Positions 15,328 to 24,434 of a stretch of 37,546 bases of DNA are shown here, one piece after another. The translations under genes and the position numbers were made by a program. The notes under the pieces were generated by a model. It searched no databases and was not told where the DNA came from. It was given only the letters and a program-made list of their open reading frames with translations. The first letter of the stretch is position 1. Each line of letters starts with the position of its first letter. Source of the stretch: Novosphingobium sp. (GTDB lineage: Bacteria > Pseudomonadota > Alphaproteobacteria > Sphingomonadales > Sphingomonadaceae); NCBI GenBank assembly GCA_023266625.1, contig JAHFPT010000037.1, forward strand, positions 1-37,546, in the 5' to 3' direction.

Positions 15328-16101
15328 TTACTTGTTCCGTTTGCGCAGTTTGTCTGCCAGATGGCTGTTGTCGCGCAGTGCGAACGGCGTGTTCGCTATC
15401 CTCTCGATATCGCGGCCGCCGTGGCGATCAAGATCGTAGCACAGGTCAACGGCGAGCTTCTGTACCCCAAGCGCATCGGACGGCTTAGCCGCGAGGCGCT
15501 GGCAGAACTCCAAGGCCCTGGTCTGGAACTCGTCGGCCGGCCAGACCGCTTGCACCAGTCCTGCGGTGAAGGCGGTCTGCGCGTCGATCTTTTCGCCGGC
15601 CATGGCCAGCCATTTTGCCCAGCCAACCCCGCATAGGCGCACCATACGGCTGGTTCCGCCGCTGCCGGCGATCATGCCAAGGTCGATTTCCGGCAGGCCG
15701 AATTGGGCGTTTTCAGAGGCCAGCCGGAAATCGACCGCGCCGGCCATTTCCAGCGCCAGTCCTAGGCAGGGGCCTTGGATTGCCATGACGACGGGCTTCT
15801 CCACCGCTTCCATCTCATCGATGTACCGGTGCATGTTGCGGCGGTATTCGCGCCTGAAAAGTTCCATTGACCGGTTGGGGTTCCGCGTTTTAAAATATTC
15901 GACGATATCGATCCCGGATGAGAAATACGATCCATTGGCGCGGATCAGCAGGACTTTCAGTTCGTCGTTTTCGCGCAAGTCGTCGACAGCGTCGAAAATG
16001 GTCTGGCGCATGGCCTTGCTGAGCGCATTCAGCTTGTCGGGCCGATTGAGCGAGACAATGGCGACGCCGTCCCTGTCTTCCCGAATGGCCTGCTCGCTCA
16101 C
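15328..16101 (-). CDS. Enoyl-CoA hydratase/isomerase (canonical crotonase)
   Basis: 257 residues. The oxyanion-hole segments SYFSSGIDIV (58-67) and IQGPCLGLALEMAG (108-121) are present, and both general acid/base Glu residues of hydratases are kept, Glu118 (LALEMAG) and Glu138 (FGLPEIDLG). Hydration of a 2-enoyl-CoA, or double-bond isomerisation, is likely. The gene is transcribed away from the acyl-CoA synthetase operon across a 353-bp spacer, so both may share control. It contrasts with the second crotonase at 23607, which lacks both Glu residues. Confidence 0.88.
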   Translation of the reverse strand: MSEQAIREDRDGVAIVSLNRPDKLNALSKAMRQTIFDAVDDLRENDELKVLLIRANGSYFSSGIDIVEYFKTRNPNRSMELFRREYRRNMHRYIDEMEAVEKPVVMAIQGPCLGLALEMAGAVDFRLASENAQFGLPEIDLGMIAGSGGTSRMVRLCGVGWAKWLAMAGEKIDAQTAFTAGLVQAVWPADEFQTRALEFCQRLAAKPSDALGVQKLAVDLCYDLDRHGGRDIERIANTPFALRDNSHLADKLRKRNK

Positions 16102-16454
16102 TAAATACCCCTTCCCTGAAATTTTCGGTTGTATAATCCTGCTCGCCCGGACCTGGCGAGGCTATAGAACATGGTCTCGCCAAATCCACAAATCGCATCG
16201 CCATTGCCTGCCAGGATGGGTATGCTCCGCGTCTGACCGGCCATCTTCCACAGCTGCTTGCAAGGTCGGTATATAACTCATTACACAGCGTCAAGAATGG
16301 CCTGCCTCGTCCGCGCAAAAGTACTCCGAAGAGCCTCGGAAACCTTCAATATCGATGGCTTTTCGGAAGGTTGGCCGCCGCCGCTGCGGACTCGACAGGT
16401 TGACTTGAATGAGGAACAAGTTAGATGATATAGCAGATTTAGACCGAGGTTGCA
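16102..16454. promoter_or_regulatory. Divergent control region between hydratase and acyl-CoA operon
   Basis: 353 bp without a gene. On the plus strand TTGACT (16400-16405) could serve as a -35 box with an AGATGA/GATGAT-like -10 about 17-18 bp further on. Two inverted repeats lie upstream, TCCGA-N6-TCGGA (16325-16340) and AACCTTC/GAAGGTT (16341-16347, 16366-16372), which could be operator sites. No regulator gene is in the window. Confidence 0.35.
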
Positions 16455-18062
16455 TTGTATACCGACGCGCTCACAGTTCCCGAGTTACTGGTACGCAGGA
16501 TTGAGCAGGATTCTTCGTCTCCCGCTGTAATCACTGCGGATCAAACCCTGACGTATGCCGAACTCGATGCCCGGAGTCGCACCATCGCGGCTTGGCTGAT
16601 CAATGAAGCCGGGGTTGCCAAGGGTGCCCGCATCGGCCTGCTGATGGAGAACGGCGTGGGTTGGGTCAGCATCGCGGTGGCGATCATGCGGATCGGCGCG
16701 GTGTTGGTGCCGCTCAGCACATTCCTGCAGCATCAGGAACTCATAGATCAACTTGCGGTGGCCAGTGTCCAGCACCTGGTCGTGACGCCGGAATTCAATG
16801 GGCGGGATTATCTTGCCGATGTCTCGGCAATTGTCGATCCTGCCGGTGCGAAAGGGTCGTGTCGGGGGCTTGTCCGCGACCCGCAAGCGCCGTCGCTGCG
16901 CAGCGTATGGAGCGCCGCCGAACTGATGGCTATCGCCCCGGCAGTAGCGGCATTTCCATCGCAATGCGAAATGATCGATGCGCTGGGCAAGCAGGTATTT
17001 CCCGGCGACGATATGGTAATCATGTTCACGTCCGGCAGCAGCGGTCGTGCCAAGGGCTGCATCCATACCCATGGCAGCGCCATAAGGGGCGTGTCGACAA
17101 GCCTGGCCGACCGCGGGGTGCGCCGCGATGATCGGCTCTATCTCCCCATGCCACTGTTCTGGACCGGCGGCTTCGGAATGGGGCTGATGACCGCGCTGAT
17201 AACTGGGTGCGCGCTGATCACCGAAGCAATCTCCGAACCGTCCCGCACCCTCGAATTGCTCTCTCGCAGCAAGGTCACGCTGTTTAGGGGCTGGCCCGAC
17301 CAGGCGGTTCGGCTCGCGCAGCACCCGCAATTTGCTGCGGCCGATCTCGGTTCCTTGAGGCCCGGTAGCCTCGATGCGCTGATGCCGTCCCAGTTCCGGG
17401 CCAAGGCCCCCAGTTCGCGAGCGGCCTTGCTGGGCATGACCGAAACGTTCGGTCCTTACTGCTGCTTCCCGTTGAACGAGGACATGCCGACGGACAAATG
17501 GGGCAGCGCTGGCCGGGTCCAGCCGGGTATTTCGGTGAAGATCGTCGATCCCGAAACGGGGGCAGAGCTGCCTCACGGTCAGTCGGGCGCGATAACAGTG
17601 CGCGGACCCAACCTGATGCGCGGGATTTGCGGACGCGAGACTGCCGAAGTTTTCGGCCGCGATGGCTTTTACGTTACTGGCGACCTTGGCCGGGTCGATG
17701 AAGATGGCTTTCTGTTCTATGAAGGTCGGGGCGACGACATGTTCAAGGCCAAGGGCGCTACAGTCTATCCCAGCGAAGTCGAACGTGCGCTTAGGGACAT
17801 TCCAGGTGTCATTCGGGCCTACGTTACTGATGTGACTGCACAGGACACGGGCGAGAAGGAAGTTGGCGCTGCCGTGGTCGCTGGATCGGCCGACATGTTT
17901 GATGCCAGCGGGCTTGGTGCCGCACTACGCAGCCGGCTCAGCGCGTTCAAACGCCCGACGCGGTGGCTGATTTATTCATCGATCGAGGACGTGCCAATGC
18001 TGTCCTCAGGTAAAGTAGACAAGCGTGCCTTACGGGACGCATTGTCGCGCGCAAGGAGGTAA
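16455..18062 (+). CDS. Acyl-CoA synthetase (AMP-forming)
   Basis: 535 residues, class I adenylate-forming enzyme that joins a carboxylic acid to CoA through an acyl-AMP. The phosphate-binding loop TSGSSGRAKG (192-201), the hinge region YVTGDLGRVDEDGFL, the GRGDDMFKAKGATVYPSE segment and the C-terminal catalytic Lys520 (SSGKVDKRAL) are all present. The start is a TTG at 16455 with GAGG six bases before. This is the first gene of the long plus-strand operon and supplies its CoA esters. The acid is unknown; a cyclic or aromatic acid fits the next gene better than a plain fatty acid. Confidence 0.9.
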   Translation: MYTDALTVPELLVRRIEQDSSSPAVITADQTLTYAELDARSRTIAAWLINEAGVAKGARIGLLMENGVGWVSIAVAIMRIGAVLVPLSTFLQHQELIDQLAVASVQHLVVTPEFNGRDYLADVSAIVDPAGAKGSCRGLVRDPQAPSLRSVWSAAELMAIAPAVAAFPSQCEMIDALGKQVFPGDDMVIMFTSGSSGRAKGCIHTHGSAIRGVSTSLADRGVRRDDRLYLPMPLFWTGGFGMGLMTALITGCALITEAISEPSRTLELLSRSKVTLFRGWPDQAVRLAQHPQFAAADLGSLRPGSLDALMPSQFRAKAPSSRAALLGMTETFGPYCCFPLNEDMPTDKWGSAGRVQPGISVKIVDPETGAELPHGQSGAITVRGPNLMRGICGRETAEVFGRDGFYVTGDLGRVDEDGFLFYEGRGDDMFKAKGATVYPSEVERALRDIPGVIRAYVTDVTAQDTGEKEVGAAVVAGSADMFDASGLGAALRSRLSAFKRPTRWLIYSSIEDVPMLSSGKVDKRALRDALSRARR

Positions 18063-18064
18063 TC

Positions 18065-19366
18065 ATGGCGATCACCAGGGAGCAGAACGAGCGTCTTGTC
18101 CGGGTTGAGGGCGATGCCCCGATGGGCAAGCTACTGCGCGAAAATTACTGGGTTCCTGCCTGTCTCATGGCCCAGCTGGTTCCTGGCGGCGATCCCATAC
18201 GCGTGCGACTGTTCGGCCGCGACCACGTTGCGTTTCGCGCGGATGACGGCCGGATCGGCTTCTTCGACGAACGCTGCCCGCATCGCGGCGCGTCGCTGGT
18301 GCTTGCCCACAATGACGGCTGCTCGCTGCGCTGCATCTTCCATGGCTGGAGGATCGACGTATCCGGAAAAGTCGTCGAAGTTCCCACGCAGGCCCAGCAT
18401 GCGGAAGCTTTCGCGGAACGCGTGCCGGTAAAGAAGTACCCGACGCATGAAGGCGGCGGGATCGTCTGGGTCTGGCTCGGATCGAACGAGGCTTCTCCCT
18501 TCCCCGATCTGCCGTTCACGATCGTTCCCGAAAGCCAGGTCTGGATGACGGTCACCAAGGCCCAGTGCAACTGGATGCAGGGAGTCGAAACCACGCTCGA
18601 CAGTGCGCATGTTGGTACGCTGCACGAAAGCTACCTTACCCAGCTCAAAGCCGACCGTGAAAAGGCCGATCTTGAAAAGGACCCCGAGAAGGGCGCGCGC
18701 AGCACCCATGCCCTCGCCAACCTTGCGCCGCGCTACGAAATCGACATCACGCCTTATGGCCTCGACGCTGTTGCGCTGCGTCCCCTGGAAGACGGCAACA
18801 CCTACGTGCGCACGACGCGCTATATCATGCCGTTCATCAGCCTGACGCCGTTTGGTGAGCCCGACGTGCCGGCGGTGCTGTTCATTACCTCTCCGATCGA
18901 CGACACACATCATAATCTGTTCTACGGAACATGGTCGCTGACCCGCGATCTCGATGCTGCCTCCGTCCCCGATTTCATGTCGTTCGCGATTGGTAACCGG
19001 CCCTTCGACCAGCAGAATTTCGGTGGTTTTTCGGCTGGCCGCGACCAGAACTTCGGCCAGGACCGCGAAGCGATGCGGGCCGGCCACTACAGCGGCATGG
19101 TCGGCAACCTGCTCCAGGAAGATATGGTGACGCAGGCCAGCATGGGGCCGATCGTGGATCGCACCCGCGATTTTCTGTCATCGAGCGATATCGCGATCGT
19201 CCAGGGCCGCAAGATCCTGCTAGAGGCGCTAGATGATTTCGAGGCTGGCCGGGTCCCGCGCGGAACCAATCCCGACGTCGATCTTCGCGAAATTATACCG
19301 CAGAACCTTGTCATACCCGACGGCATGGAGCGCAGGAATTTCAGCCTGGCCGAAGCGACCCGCTAA
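18065..19366 (+). CDS. Rieske non-haem iron oxygenase, alpha subunit
   Basis: 433 residues. The Rieske 2Fe-2S motif is Cys71-x-His73 ... Cys90-x2-His93 (CPHRG, CIFHGW). The mononuclear iron site lies in NWMQGVETTLDSAHVGTLHE (169-188; bridging Asp179, ligands His182 and His187). It is like the phthalate 4,5-dioxygenase/KshA-like group with alpha subunits only, which hydroxylate or demethylate. It needs a ferredoxin/reductase partner not found here. A near-perfect ribosome site AAGGAGGT precedes the ATG, only 2 bp after the acyl-CoA synthetase stop, so the two are surely cotranscribed. The substrate may be the acid or its CoA ester. Confidence 0.92.
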   Translation: MAITREQNERLVRVEGDAPMGKLLRENYWVPACLMAQLVPGGDPIRVRLFGRDHVAFRADDGRIGFFDERCPHRGASLVLAHNDGCSLRCIFHGWRIDVSGKVVEVPTQAQHAEAFAERVPVKKYPTHEGGGIVWVWLGSNEASPFPDLPFTIVPESQVWMTVTKAQCNWMQGVETTLDSAHVGTLHESYLTQLKADREKADLEKDPEKGARSTHALANLAPRYEIDITPYGLDAVALRPLEDGNTYVRTTRYIMPFISLTPFGEPDVPAVLFITSPIDDTHHNLFYGTWSLTRDLDAASVPDFMSFAIGNRPFDQQNFGGFSAGRDQNFGQDREAMRAGHYSGMVGNLLQEDMVTQASMGPIVDRTRDFLSSSDIAIVQGRKILLEALDDFEAGRVPRGTNPDVDLREIIPQNLVIPDGMERRNFSLAEATR

Positions 19367-19448
19367 CGACGGGCATTAGGCCCACCTGTCCCGGATTTCG
19401 TCAGAAGCGGGGCCCAGTGCAATTTGATGCGAGAGAGAAATTGGCTTT

Positions 19449-20210
19449 ATGGGCACCTTGTTGAAAATGCAGCACTCTGTGTCAGAGGCCGAATGGGCTG
19501 CTCGTGTCGAACTGGCGGCGCTTTATCGCATCGTCGATCGGCTCGGCATGACCGACGTAATATACAATCATATCACGGTCAAAGTGCCGGGCGAGGATAG
19601 TCAGTTCCTGATCAATCCGCTCGGCTTCCATTATTCGGAAGTCACGGCATCCAACCTTGTCAAGATCGACCTCGATGGCACGATCCTCGCTTCCGCTGCC
19701 GGCAGCAAGGTCAATCGCCCCGGCTTTGTCATCCACAGCGCGATCCACGCCGCGCGGCATGATATCAGCTGCATAGCCCATACTCATACTGTCGCCGGCC
19801 TGGCCGTCGCCAGCATGGAGTGCGGGCTGCTTCCGCTCAACCAGAACGCGCTGCGGTTCACCGGCGACATCGCCTACCACGATTACGAGGGCCCAGTTCT
19901 CCATTCTGAGGAGCAGGAGCGGATTGTAGCTAACCTGGGCAAGAAGAACGTGCTCATCCTGCGCAACCACGGGCTGCTGGTGTGCGGGAAGGGCATCGCC
20001 GAAGCCTATCTCAATCTGTGGTGTCTTGAGGTCGCTTGCCGGATGCAGGTCGCGGCCTTGAGTTGCGGGCAACCCCTGACGAAGCCCAACGAGAACGCGT
20101 TGGCCGCGTCCGAGGCGGCTTACCGGGCTTTGCGCAAGCGTTCTGCGGCATTGGAGTGGGCGGCGGAGAAGAGGCTGCTGGACCGGGAGTGCAGCGATTA
20201 CCGGAACTGA
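19449..20210 (+). CDS. Class II aldolase/adducin-like protein
   Basis: 253 residues, Zn-dependent aldolase fold. The metal site is His111-x-His113 (CIAHTHTVAG) with a third His174 in LRNHGLLVCG. Members split or form C-C bonds next to a carbonyl, act as epimerases or decarboxylases, or have no known reaction. Within this operon a retro-aldol cleavage of a hydroxyacyl-CoA or ring-cleavage product is plausible. A GAGAGAG tract lies 12-18 bases upstream. The protein carries a C-terminal helical extension as many sphingomonad members do. Confidence 0.85.
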   Translation: MGTLLKMQHSVSEAEWAARVELAALYRIVDRLGMTDVIYNHITVKVPGEDSQFLINPLGFHYSEVTASNLVKIDLDGTILASAAGSKVNRPGFVIHSAIHAARHDISCIAHTHTVAGLAVASMECGLLPLNQNALRFTGDIAYHDYEGPVLHSEEQERIVANLGKKNVLILRNHGLLVCGKGIAEAYLNLWCLEVACRMQVAALSCGQPLTKPNENALAASEAAYRALRKRSAALEWAAEKRLLDRECSDYRN

Positions 20211-20348
20211 ACCGGCGCAAGGCATTGTTCGCCGTAGCTATTGGCGGGCTTCAGTATGGTGCCGCCATACAGTCTTCGCCGGCTGCGATTGGTGCGCTGG
20301 TCCGGCCAGCGAGTCGGCACACACAAACTATCTTGATGGGAGCATTTG

Positions 20349-21272
20349 ATGGGAGCGTTGGAAGGCAAAGTCGTGCTGGTCACCGGCGGCGCCAATGGCA
20401 TCGGCCGCGAATGCGCCCTCCTGGCGGCACGGGAAGGGGCCAAAGTGGTTGTCAATGACCTTGGTACCAGCCTGAGCGGAGGCGACGCGACCGGCTCGGC
20501 ATCGTCCGCCGCGACGACGGTGAACGAAATCACGGCGGTCGGTGGTCAGGCCATCGCCAATACCGAAAGCGTGACGGAACTGGCGGCTGCGAACCGGATG
20601 GTCGAACAGGCGATCGACACATTCGGTCGTATCGATGCTGTCATCAATCCTGCCGGTATCTTGCGGGATCGCTTCTTCCACAAGATGAGCGAAGGCGAAT
20701 GGGATGCCGTGATCGCGGTGCATTTGCGCGGAGCCTTCAACGTCTCCCGTGCGGCCATCGAGCATTTCCGCAACCAGGAAAGCGGCGCATTCATCCATTT
20801 TTCCTCAGCCACAGGTCTTCTGGGCAACGCGGGCCAGGCCAATTATGCCGCAGCCAAGCTGGCCGTGGTCGGGTTTTCACGCACGCTTGCCATGGAAGGT
20901 GCCGCCAAGAACATTCGCTCGAATGTCATCGCGCCATTTGCGTGGACGCGGATGCTGGAATCTGTTCCCATCAAAGACGAAGTCATGGCCGCCAAGATGG
21001 AGCAGCTGCGTCTCGGCATGAGGGCGGACCAGGTTTCTCCGCTCGCGATCGCGCTCGCGGCTGATGCAAGCGCCTCAGTAAGCGGTCAGATATTCTGCGT
21101 ACGAGGCAATGAAGTTATCCTGTTCAGTCAACCCCGGCCGGTCGGGTCGGTGACGCGCAGCGAGGGCTGGACGGTCGAGGGTCTGCTCGATGGGGGTATC
21201 CCTGCCCTGAGACCGAAGTTCACGGACCTGAGCGAAACATCCGGGGCAGTTTTCCCCTACGGCCCGGTATAG
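20349..21272 (+). CDS. SDR of the MFE2/17-beta-HSD4 type (3-hydroxyacyl-CoA dehydrogenase)
   Basis: 307 residues from the ATG at 20349, with GGGAG 7 bases upstream. The cofactor motif TGGANGIG (12-19) is followed by NDLGTSLSGGDATGSAS, an insert typical of the (3R)-hydroxyacyl-CoA dehydrogenase domain of peroxisomal multifunctional enzyme 2. Asp37 after strand 2 favours NAD+. Catalytic Ser152/153, Tyr166 and Lys170 are visible. After the SDR core the C-terminal ~50 residues form a tail. With the MaoC hydratase of the same operon it could perform the R-stereochemistry hydration/oxidation steps of beta-oxidation. Confidence 0.88.
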   Translation: MGALEGKVVLVTGGANGIGRECALLAAREGAKVVVNDLGTSLSGGDATGSASSAATTVNEITAVGGQAIANTESVTELAAANRMVEQAIDTFGRIDAVINPAGILRDRFFHKMSEGEWDAVIAVHLRGAFNVSRAAIEHFRNQESGAFIHFSSATGLLGNAGQANYAAAKLAVVGFSRTLAMEGAAKNIRSNVIAPFAWTRMLESVPIKDEVMAAKMEQLRLGMRADQVSPLAIALAADASASVSGQIFCVRGNEVILFSQPRPVGSVTRSEGWTVEGLLDGGIPALRPKFTDLSETSGAVFPYGPV

Positions 21273-21410
21273 CCGAAGTTGGCCGTATCTGCTTGTCAAC
21301 AGTGCCGGACACGGACTGGTCCGAGCACCGGTATTGCGCAGTTGACCGGGATTGGGTCAAAACGTAGTGACTTCCGGGTTCTAGAAATAGTTCAATGATT
21401 GGAGAGGCCG

Positions 21411-22595
21411 GTGGAGTTTGCCGTATCAGCGAAGGACGCCAAGTTTCGCGAAGACGTTCGTGAATGGCTTTCCGTCAATGTTCCGCGCGATCCGCGTCCC
21501 CCGATTACACTTGCGGGGGCGGAGCAGGTTGAGTTCATGCGGCGCTGGCAGCGCAAGCTATTCGATGGCGGATGGGCAGGCATCAGCTGGCCGGAAGAAT
21601 ACGGCGGACGCGGACTGTCGCTGGTCGAACAGGTAATCTGGTACGAGGAATACGCGCGAGCTGGCGCCCCCGAAGCCGGTTGCCTGTTTTGCAGCCTGCA
21701 ACACGCTGCACCAACCTTGATCGTAAAGGGTTCGCCTGAACAGAAGGCGTATTACCTACCCCGCATCCTGACCGGCGAAGATATCTGGTGCCAGGGCTTT
21801 TCCGAGCCCGGCGCTGGATCGGACCTGGCCAACATAAGCACCCGCGGAACGGTCGAGTGCGATTACATCATCGTCAATGGCAGCAAGATCTGGACAAGCT
21901 TTGCCCAGGTTTCCGATTATCAGGAACTCGTAATCAGGACACAGCCAGGGTCGAAGCGCCACAAGGGGCTGACCTGGATCATCTGCGACATGCGTTTGCC
22001 CGGGATCACCATTCGCCCGATCAAGTCGCTCGACGGGGAATATCATAACTGCGAGGTCTTCTACGACAATGTGGAGATCCCGGTGGTCAACGTCGTTGGC
22101 AAAATTGATGATGGCTGGAGCGTGGCGATGGCAACCCTGTCCTTCGAGCGGGGCACCGCGTTCATGGAAACCCAGATGCGCCTCGCCTACACTGTCGAAA
22201 AGCTGATCGGGCTGGCCCGGCTCCTGAAGGGTGCTGATGGCCGTCCAATCATCGAGGACGGCGGAATCGCCAGCCAGCTTAGCCGTTTGCGGGCAAGGTC
22301 CGCATCGCTCAAAGCCATGACCTACATGGGCGCATCGCGGGCACGGAATTCCGACATGCCCGGGCCGGAGGGCACCTATATCGCGCTGCGCTGCGGCGAG
22401 ATGAAGCAGGAGGTGTACCGGCTGGCCATGGAAATCCTCGGTCCGCAGGGAATGGAGCGACCGGTCGAACTGGCGACCCAGGACCTCGTGCAGCAGTATC
22501 TCTACAGCTACGCCGCGACGATTGGTGGTGGGACTAGCGAGATCCGGCGTAACATCATCGGTGAGCGCCTTCTTGGCCTGCCGCGACACGGGTGA
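21411..22595 (+). CDS. Acyl-CoA dehydrogenase, larger subunit
   Basis: 394 residues from the GTG at 21411 (GGAGAGG upstream); this start yields the family-like MEFAVSAKDAKFREDVREWL. A TTG at 21399 is possible. The FAD-binding QGFSEPGAGSDLANISTRG segment and the end YAATIGGGTSEIRRNIIGER are those of the ACAD-FadE17/28-like group. It takes two hydrogens from an acyl-CoA, passing electrons to ETF. It is immediately followed (7 bp) by a shorter acyl-CoA dehydrogenase; together they probably form one alpha2-beta2 enzyme, as in the FadE pairs for steroid side chains. Confidence 0.9.
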   Translation: MEFAVSAKDAKFREDVREWLSVNVPRDPRPPITLAGAEQVEFMRRWQRKLFDGGWAGISWPEEYGGRGLSLVEQVIWYEEYARAGAPEAGCLFCSLQHAAPTLIVKGSPEQKAYYLPRILTGEDIWCQGFSEPGAGSDLANISTRGTVECDYIIVNGSKIWTSFAQVSDYQELVIRTQPGSKRHKGLTWIICDMRLPGITIRPIKSLDGEYHNCEVFYDNVEIPVVNVVGKIDDGWSVAMATLSFERGTAFMETQMRLAYTVEKLIGLARLLKGADGRPIIEDGGIASQLSRLRARSASLKAMTYMGASRARNSDMPGPEGTYIALRCGEMKQEVYRLAMEILGPQGMERPVELATQDLVQQYLYSYAATIGGGTSEIRRNIIGERLLGLPRHG

Positions 22596-22602
22596 TGATC
22601 AG

Positions 22603-23583
22603 ATGATAGACCTCATTCCCTCATCAGAGCAGGGCGCGATTGCCGAAGGCGTCGCAGACTTCCTGCGTGAGCATTTCCCGATCGATCGGCTCCGCCATAG
22701 CCGGGGAACTGTGGATGATAACTGGGTAGATCTGGCGCAACTGGGCGCCTTTGGCGTTTCTGTCCCCGAGGAGTCCGGTGGCATTGGCCTGGGTGTTGTC
22801 GAAGACGTTTTGGTGTTCCGCGAATTCGGGCGTCACCTGGTCTCTCCGGCCGCAATCGGGACGCGGGTTGCTGCCATCGCCGCGGCCGCGAACGGACAAG
22901 AGGCCCTGTGCCGCGATCTGCTGAAGGGTCGCCGGCGCGCCGGGCTTGCCACTCCGGCTGGATCCGGAGTGCAACTGCTCGAAGTTGGAACCGGGGACCT
23001 GTGCGTCGCCATCAGCGGGGAAATCCTGCAGGTGTTCGATACGGACCAGCTGGCTGACCGGGAAGAACTGTTCGCGCTTGACGAAACGCTGACGCTGGCG
23101 CGCGGTCGGCTGGGTAAGGCTCCGCTTATCACCGTCACTGACCGCAGCCTTGTCCTTTCGGTCCGCTTGCTGGCCGCGGCGATGCTGTGCGGCGTGCTGG
23201 ATGTGACCCGCGACATGGCGGTCGACTATGCCCGGACGCGGCAGCAGTTCGGAGTTCCAATCGGGGTGTTTCAGGGAATCAAGCATCCCTGCGCCGATAT
23301 CGCGCTGGCCGCCGAGGAAGCATGGTCGCAGGTTGCCTATGCGTCATTGATGTTGGAAGCGGAGCTGCCGTCGGCGGCATTCGATGTGACGGCTGCCAAG
23401 TTCGTGGCGGGTGACAACGCGCTGGTGTCGGCCCGCGCCAATATCCAGATCCACGGCGGAATGGGCTTCACCGACGAGGTGGATGCCCAGCTCTTGCTGA
23501 AGCGTGTACATGTGCTGCACCAGTTGTTCGATGATCCGCGCCTGGTTAGGCAGTCCTTGCTGGAACTGCCGCTGGAAATCTGA
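22603..23583 (+). CDS. Acyl-CoA dehydrogenase, shorter partner subunit
   Basis: 326 residues from the ATG at 22603; the open frame begins earlier but would overlap the preceding gene by 74 bp. Short relative to single-subunit enzymes (about 380), with a shrunken mid-domain. Visible marks are ARTRQQFGVPIGVFQGIKHP and QIHGGMGFTDEVDAQLLLKR, the FAD/ETF-facing helices of the C-terminal domain. The mid-region lacks the GAGSD FAD-contact motif of the first subunit, as expected when the two subunits share an active site. Confidence 0.88.
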   Translation: MIDLIPSSEQGAIAEGVADFLREHFPIDRLRHSRGTVDDNWVDLAQLGAFGVSVPEESGGIGLGVVEDVLVFREFGRHLVSPAAIGTRVAAIAAAANGQEALCRDLLKGRRRAGLATPAGSGVQLLEVGTGDLCVAISGEILQVFDTDQLADREELFALDETLTLARGRLGKAPLITVTDRSLVLSVRLLAAAMLCGVLDVTRDMAVDYARTRQQFGVPIGVFQGIKHPCADIALAAEEAWSQVAYASLMLEAELPSAAFDVTAAKFVAGDNALVSARANIQIHGGMGFTDEVDAQLLLKRVHVLHQLFDDPRLVRQSLLELPLEI

Positions 23584-23606
23584 TTGCCAAACGAAAAGGG
23601 CCCTGC

Positions 23607-24434
23607 ATGACCTACAACACCATCATCATCGATCGGCGCGGTCATACGGCGTGCCTCACGCTCAACCGCCCGCAGGTACTCAATTCGATCTCCATCGAGA
23701 TGATGGGCGAGCTCAAGAGCGCCTGGCAAGAGTTGGAGAATGACCCGGAAATCTGGACGACCATCGTAACCGGAGCAGGGGAAAAGGCCTTGTGCACCGG
23801 CGCCGACGTGAATGTGATCGAAGGCAATGAAATCGATGGCCGTTCGACCGGGATAGACACCTGGGGAGAGTCCGTCCTGTCGTCGTTTCGCCAATGGGAA
23901 ACGCCCCAGGAAGCGACGCCGCCCTACCTCCAGATGTCAAAGCCGGTGATCTGCGCAGTCAATGGCATCGCCTGCGGGGCGGGGCTCGATCTGGTTTCGA
24001 CCTGCGACATCGCGATTGCCGCCAACCATGCCACCTTCTTCGATCCGCACGTCTCCATCGGCGTGGCGTCCGGCCGCGAAATGGTGCGGATGGCGCGCGT
24101 GCTGCCACTTCAGGTGGCGATGCGGATGGCTCTGGTGGGTAAATTCGAGCGCCTGAGCGCAGCGCGCGCCTATGAACTTGGCCTGGTATCCGAAGTCGTT
24201 CCCAAGGAACAGCTGATGGACCGTGCCTGGGAAGTGGCCGAGATGGTCAATCGTAACGCGCCGCTTGCGGTTCGCGGCACCCGGCTTGGCATCCGCAAGG
24301 GGCTTGGCATGCCGATCTACGAGGCGGAACTGATTTCCGAATCCTATCGGATGCGCGTTGCACAGACCAACGATGCCCAGGAAGGTCCGAAGGCATTTCT
24401 TGAAAAGAGGGCGCCGGACTGGACAAGTGCGTGA
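23607..24434 (+). CDS. Crotonase-family protein with altered catalytic residues
   Basis: 275 residues. The crotonase fold is clear: oxyanion-hole segments KALCTGADVNV (60-70) and VNGIACGAGLDLVSTCDIA (118-136). The two Glu residues used by enoyl-CoA hydratases are replaced, by Asp128 (GAGLDLVS) and by His148 (FFDPHVSIGV). So a hydratase is doubtful; crotonase relatives with such changes work as isomerases, hydrolases, decarboxylases or C-C lyases. A 30-residue insert with Trp and acidic residues (about 70-105) precedes the active site. Its stop overlaps the GTG of the thioesterase gene. Confidence 0.85.
   Translation: MTYNTIIIDRRGHTACLTLNRPQVLNSISIEMMGELKSAWQELENDPEIWTTIVTGAGEKALCTGADVNVIEGNEIDGRSTGIDTWGESVLSSFRQWETPQEATPPYLQMSKPVICAVNGIACGAGLDLVSTCDIAIAANHATFFDPHVSIGVASGREMVRMARVLPLQVAMRMALVGKFERLSAARAYELGLVSEVVPKEQLMDRAWEVAEMVNRNAPLAVRGTRLGIRKGLGMPIYEAELISESYRMRVAQTNDAQEGPKAFLEKRAPDWTSA

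Noticed and set aside
18131..19087. 318-codon minus-strand frame opposite the Rieske gene
   Set aside because: Shadow of a well-supported gene; no motif and no ribosome site.
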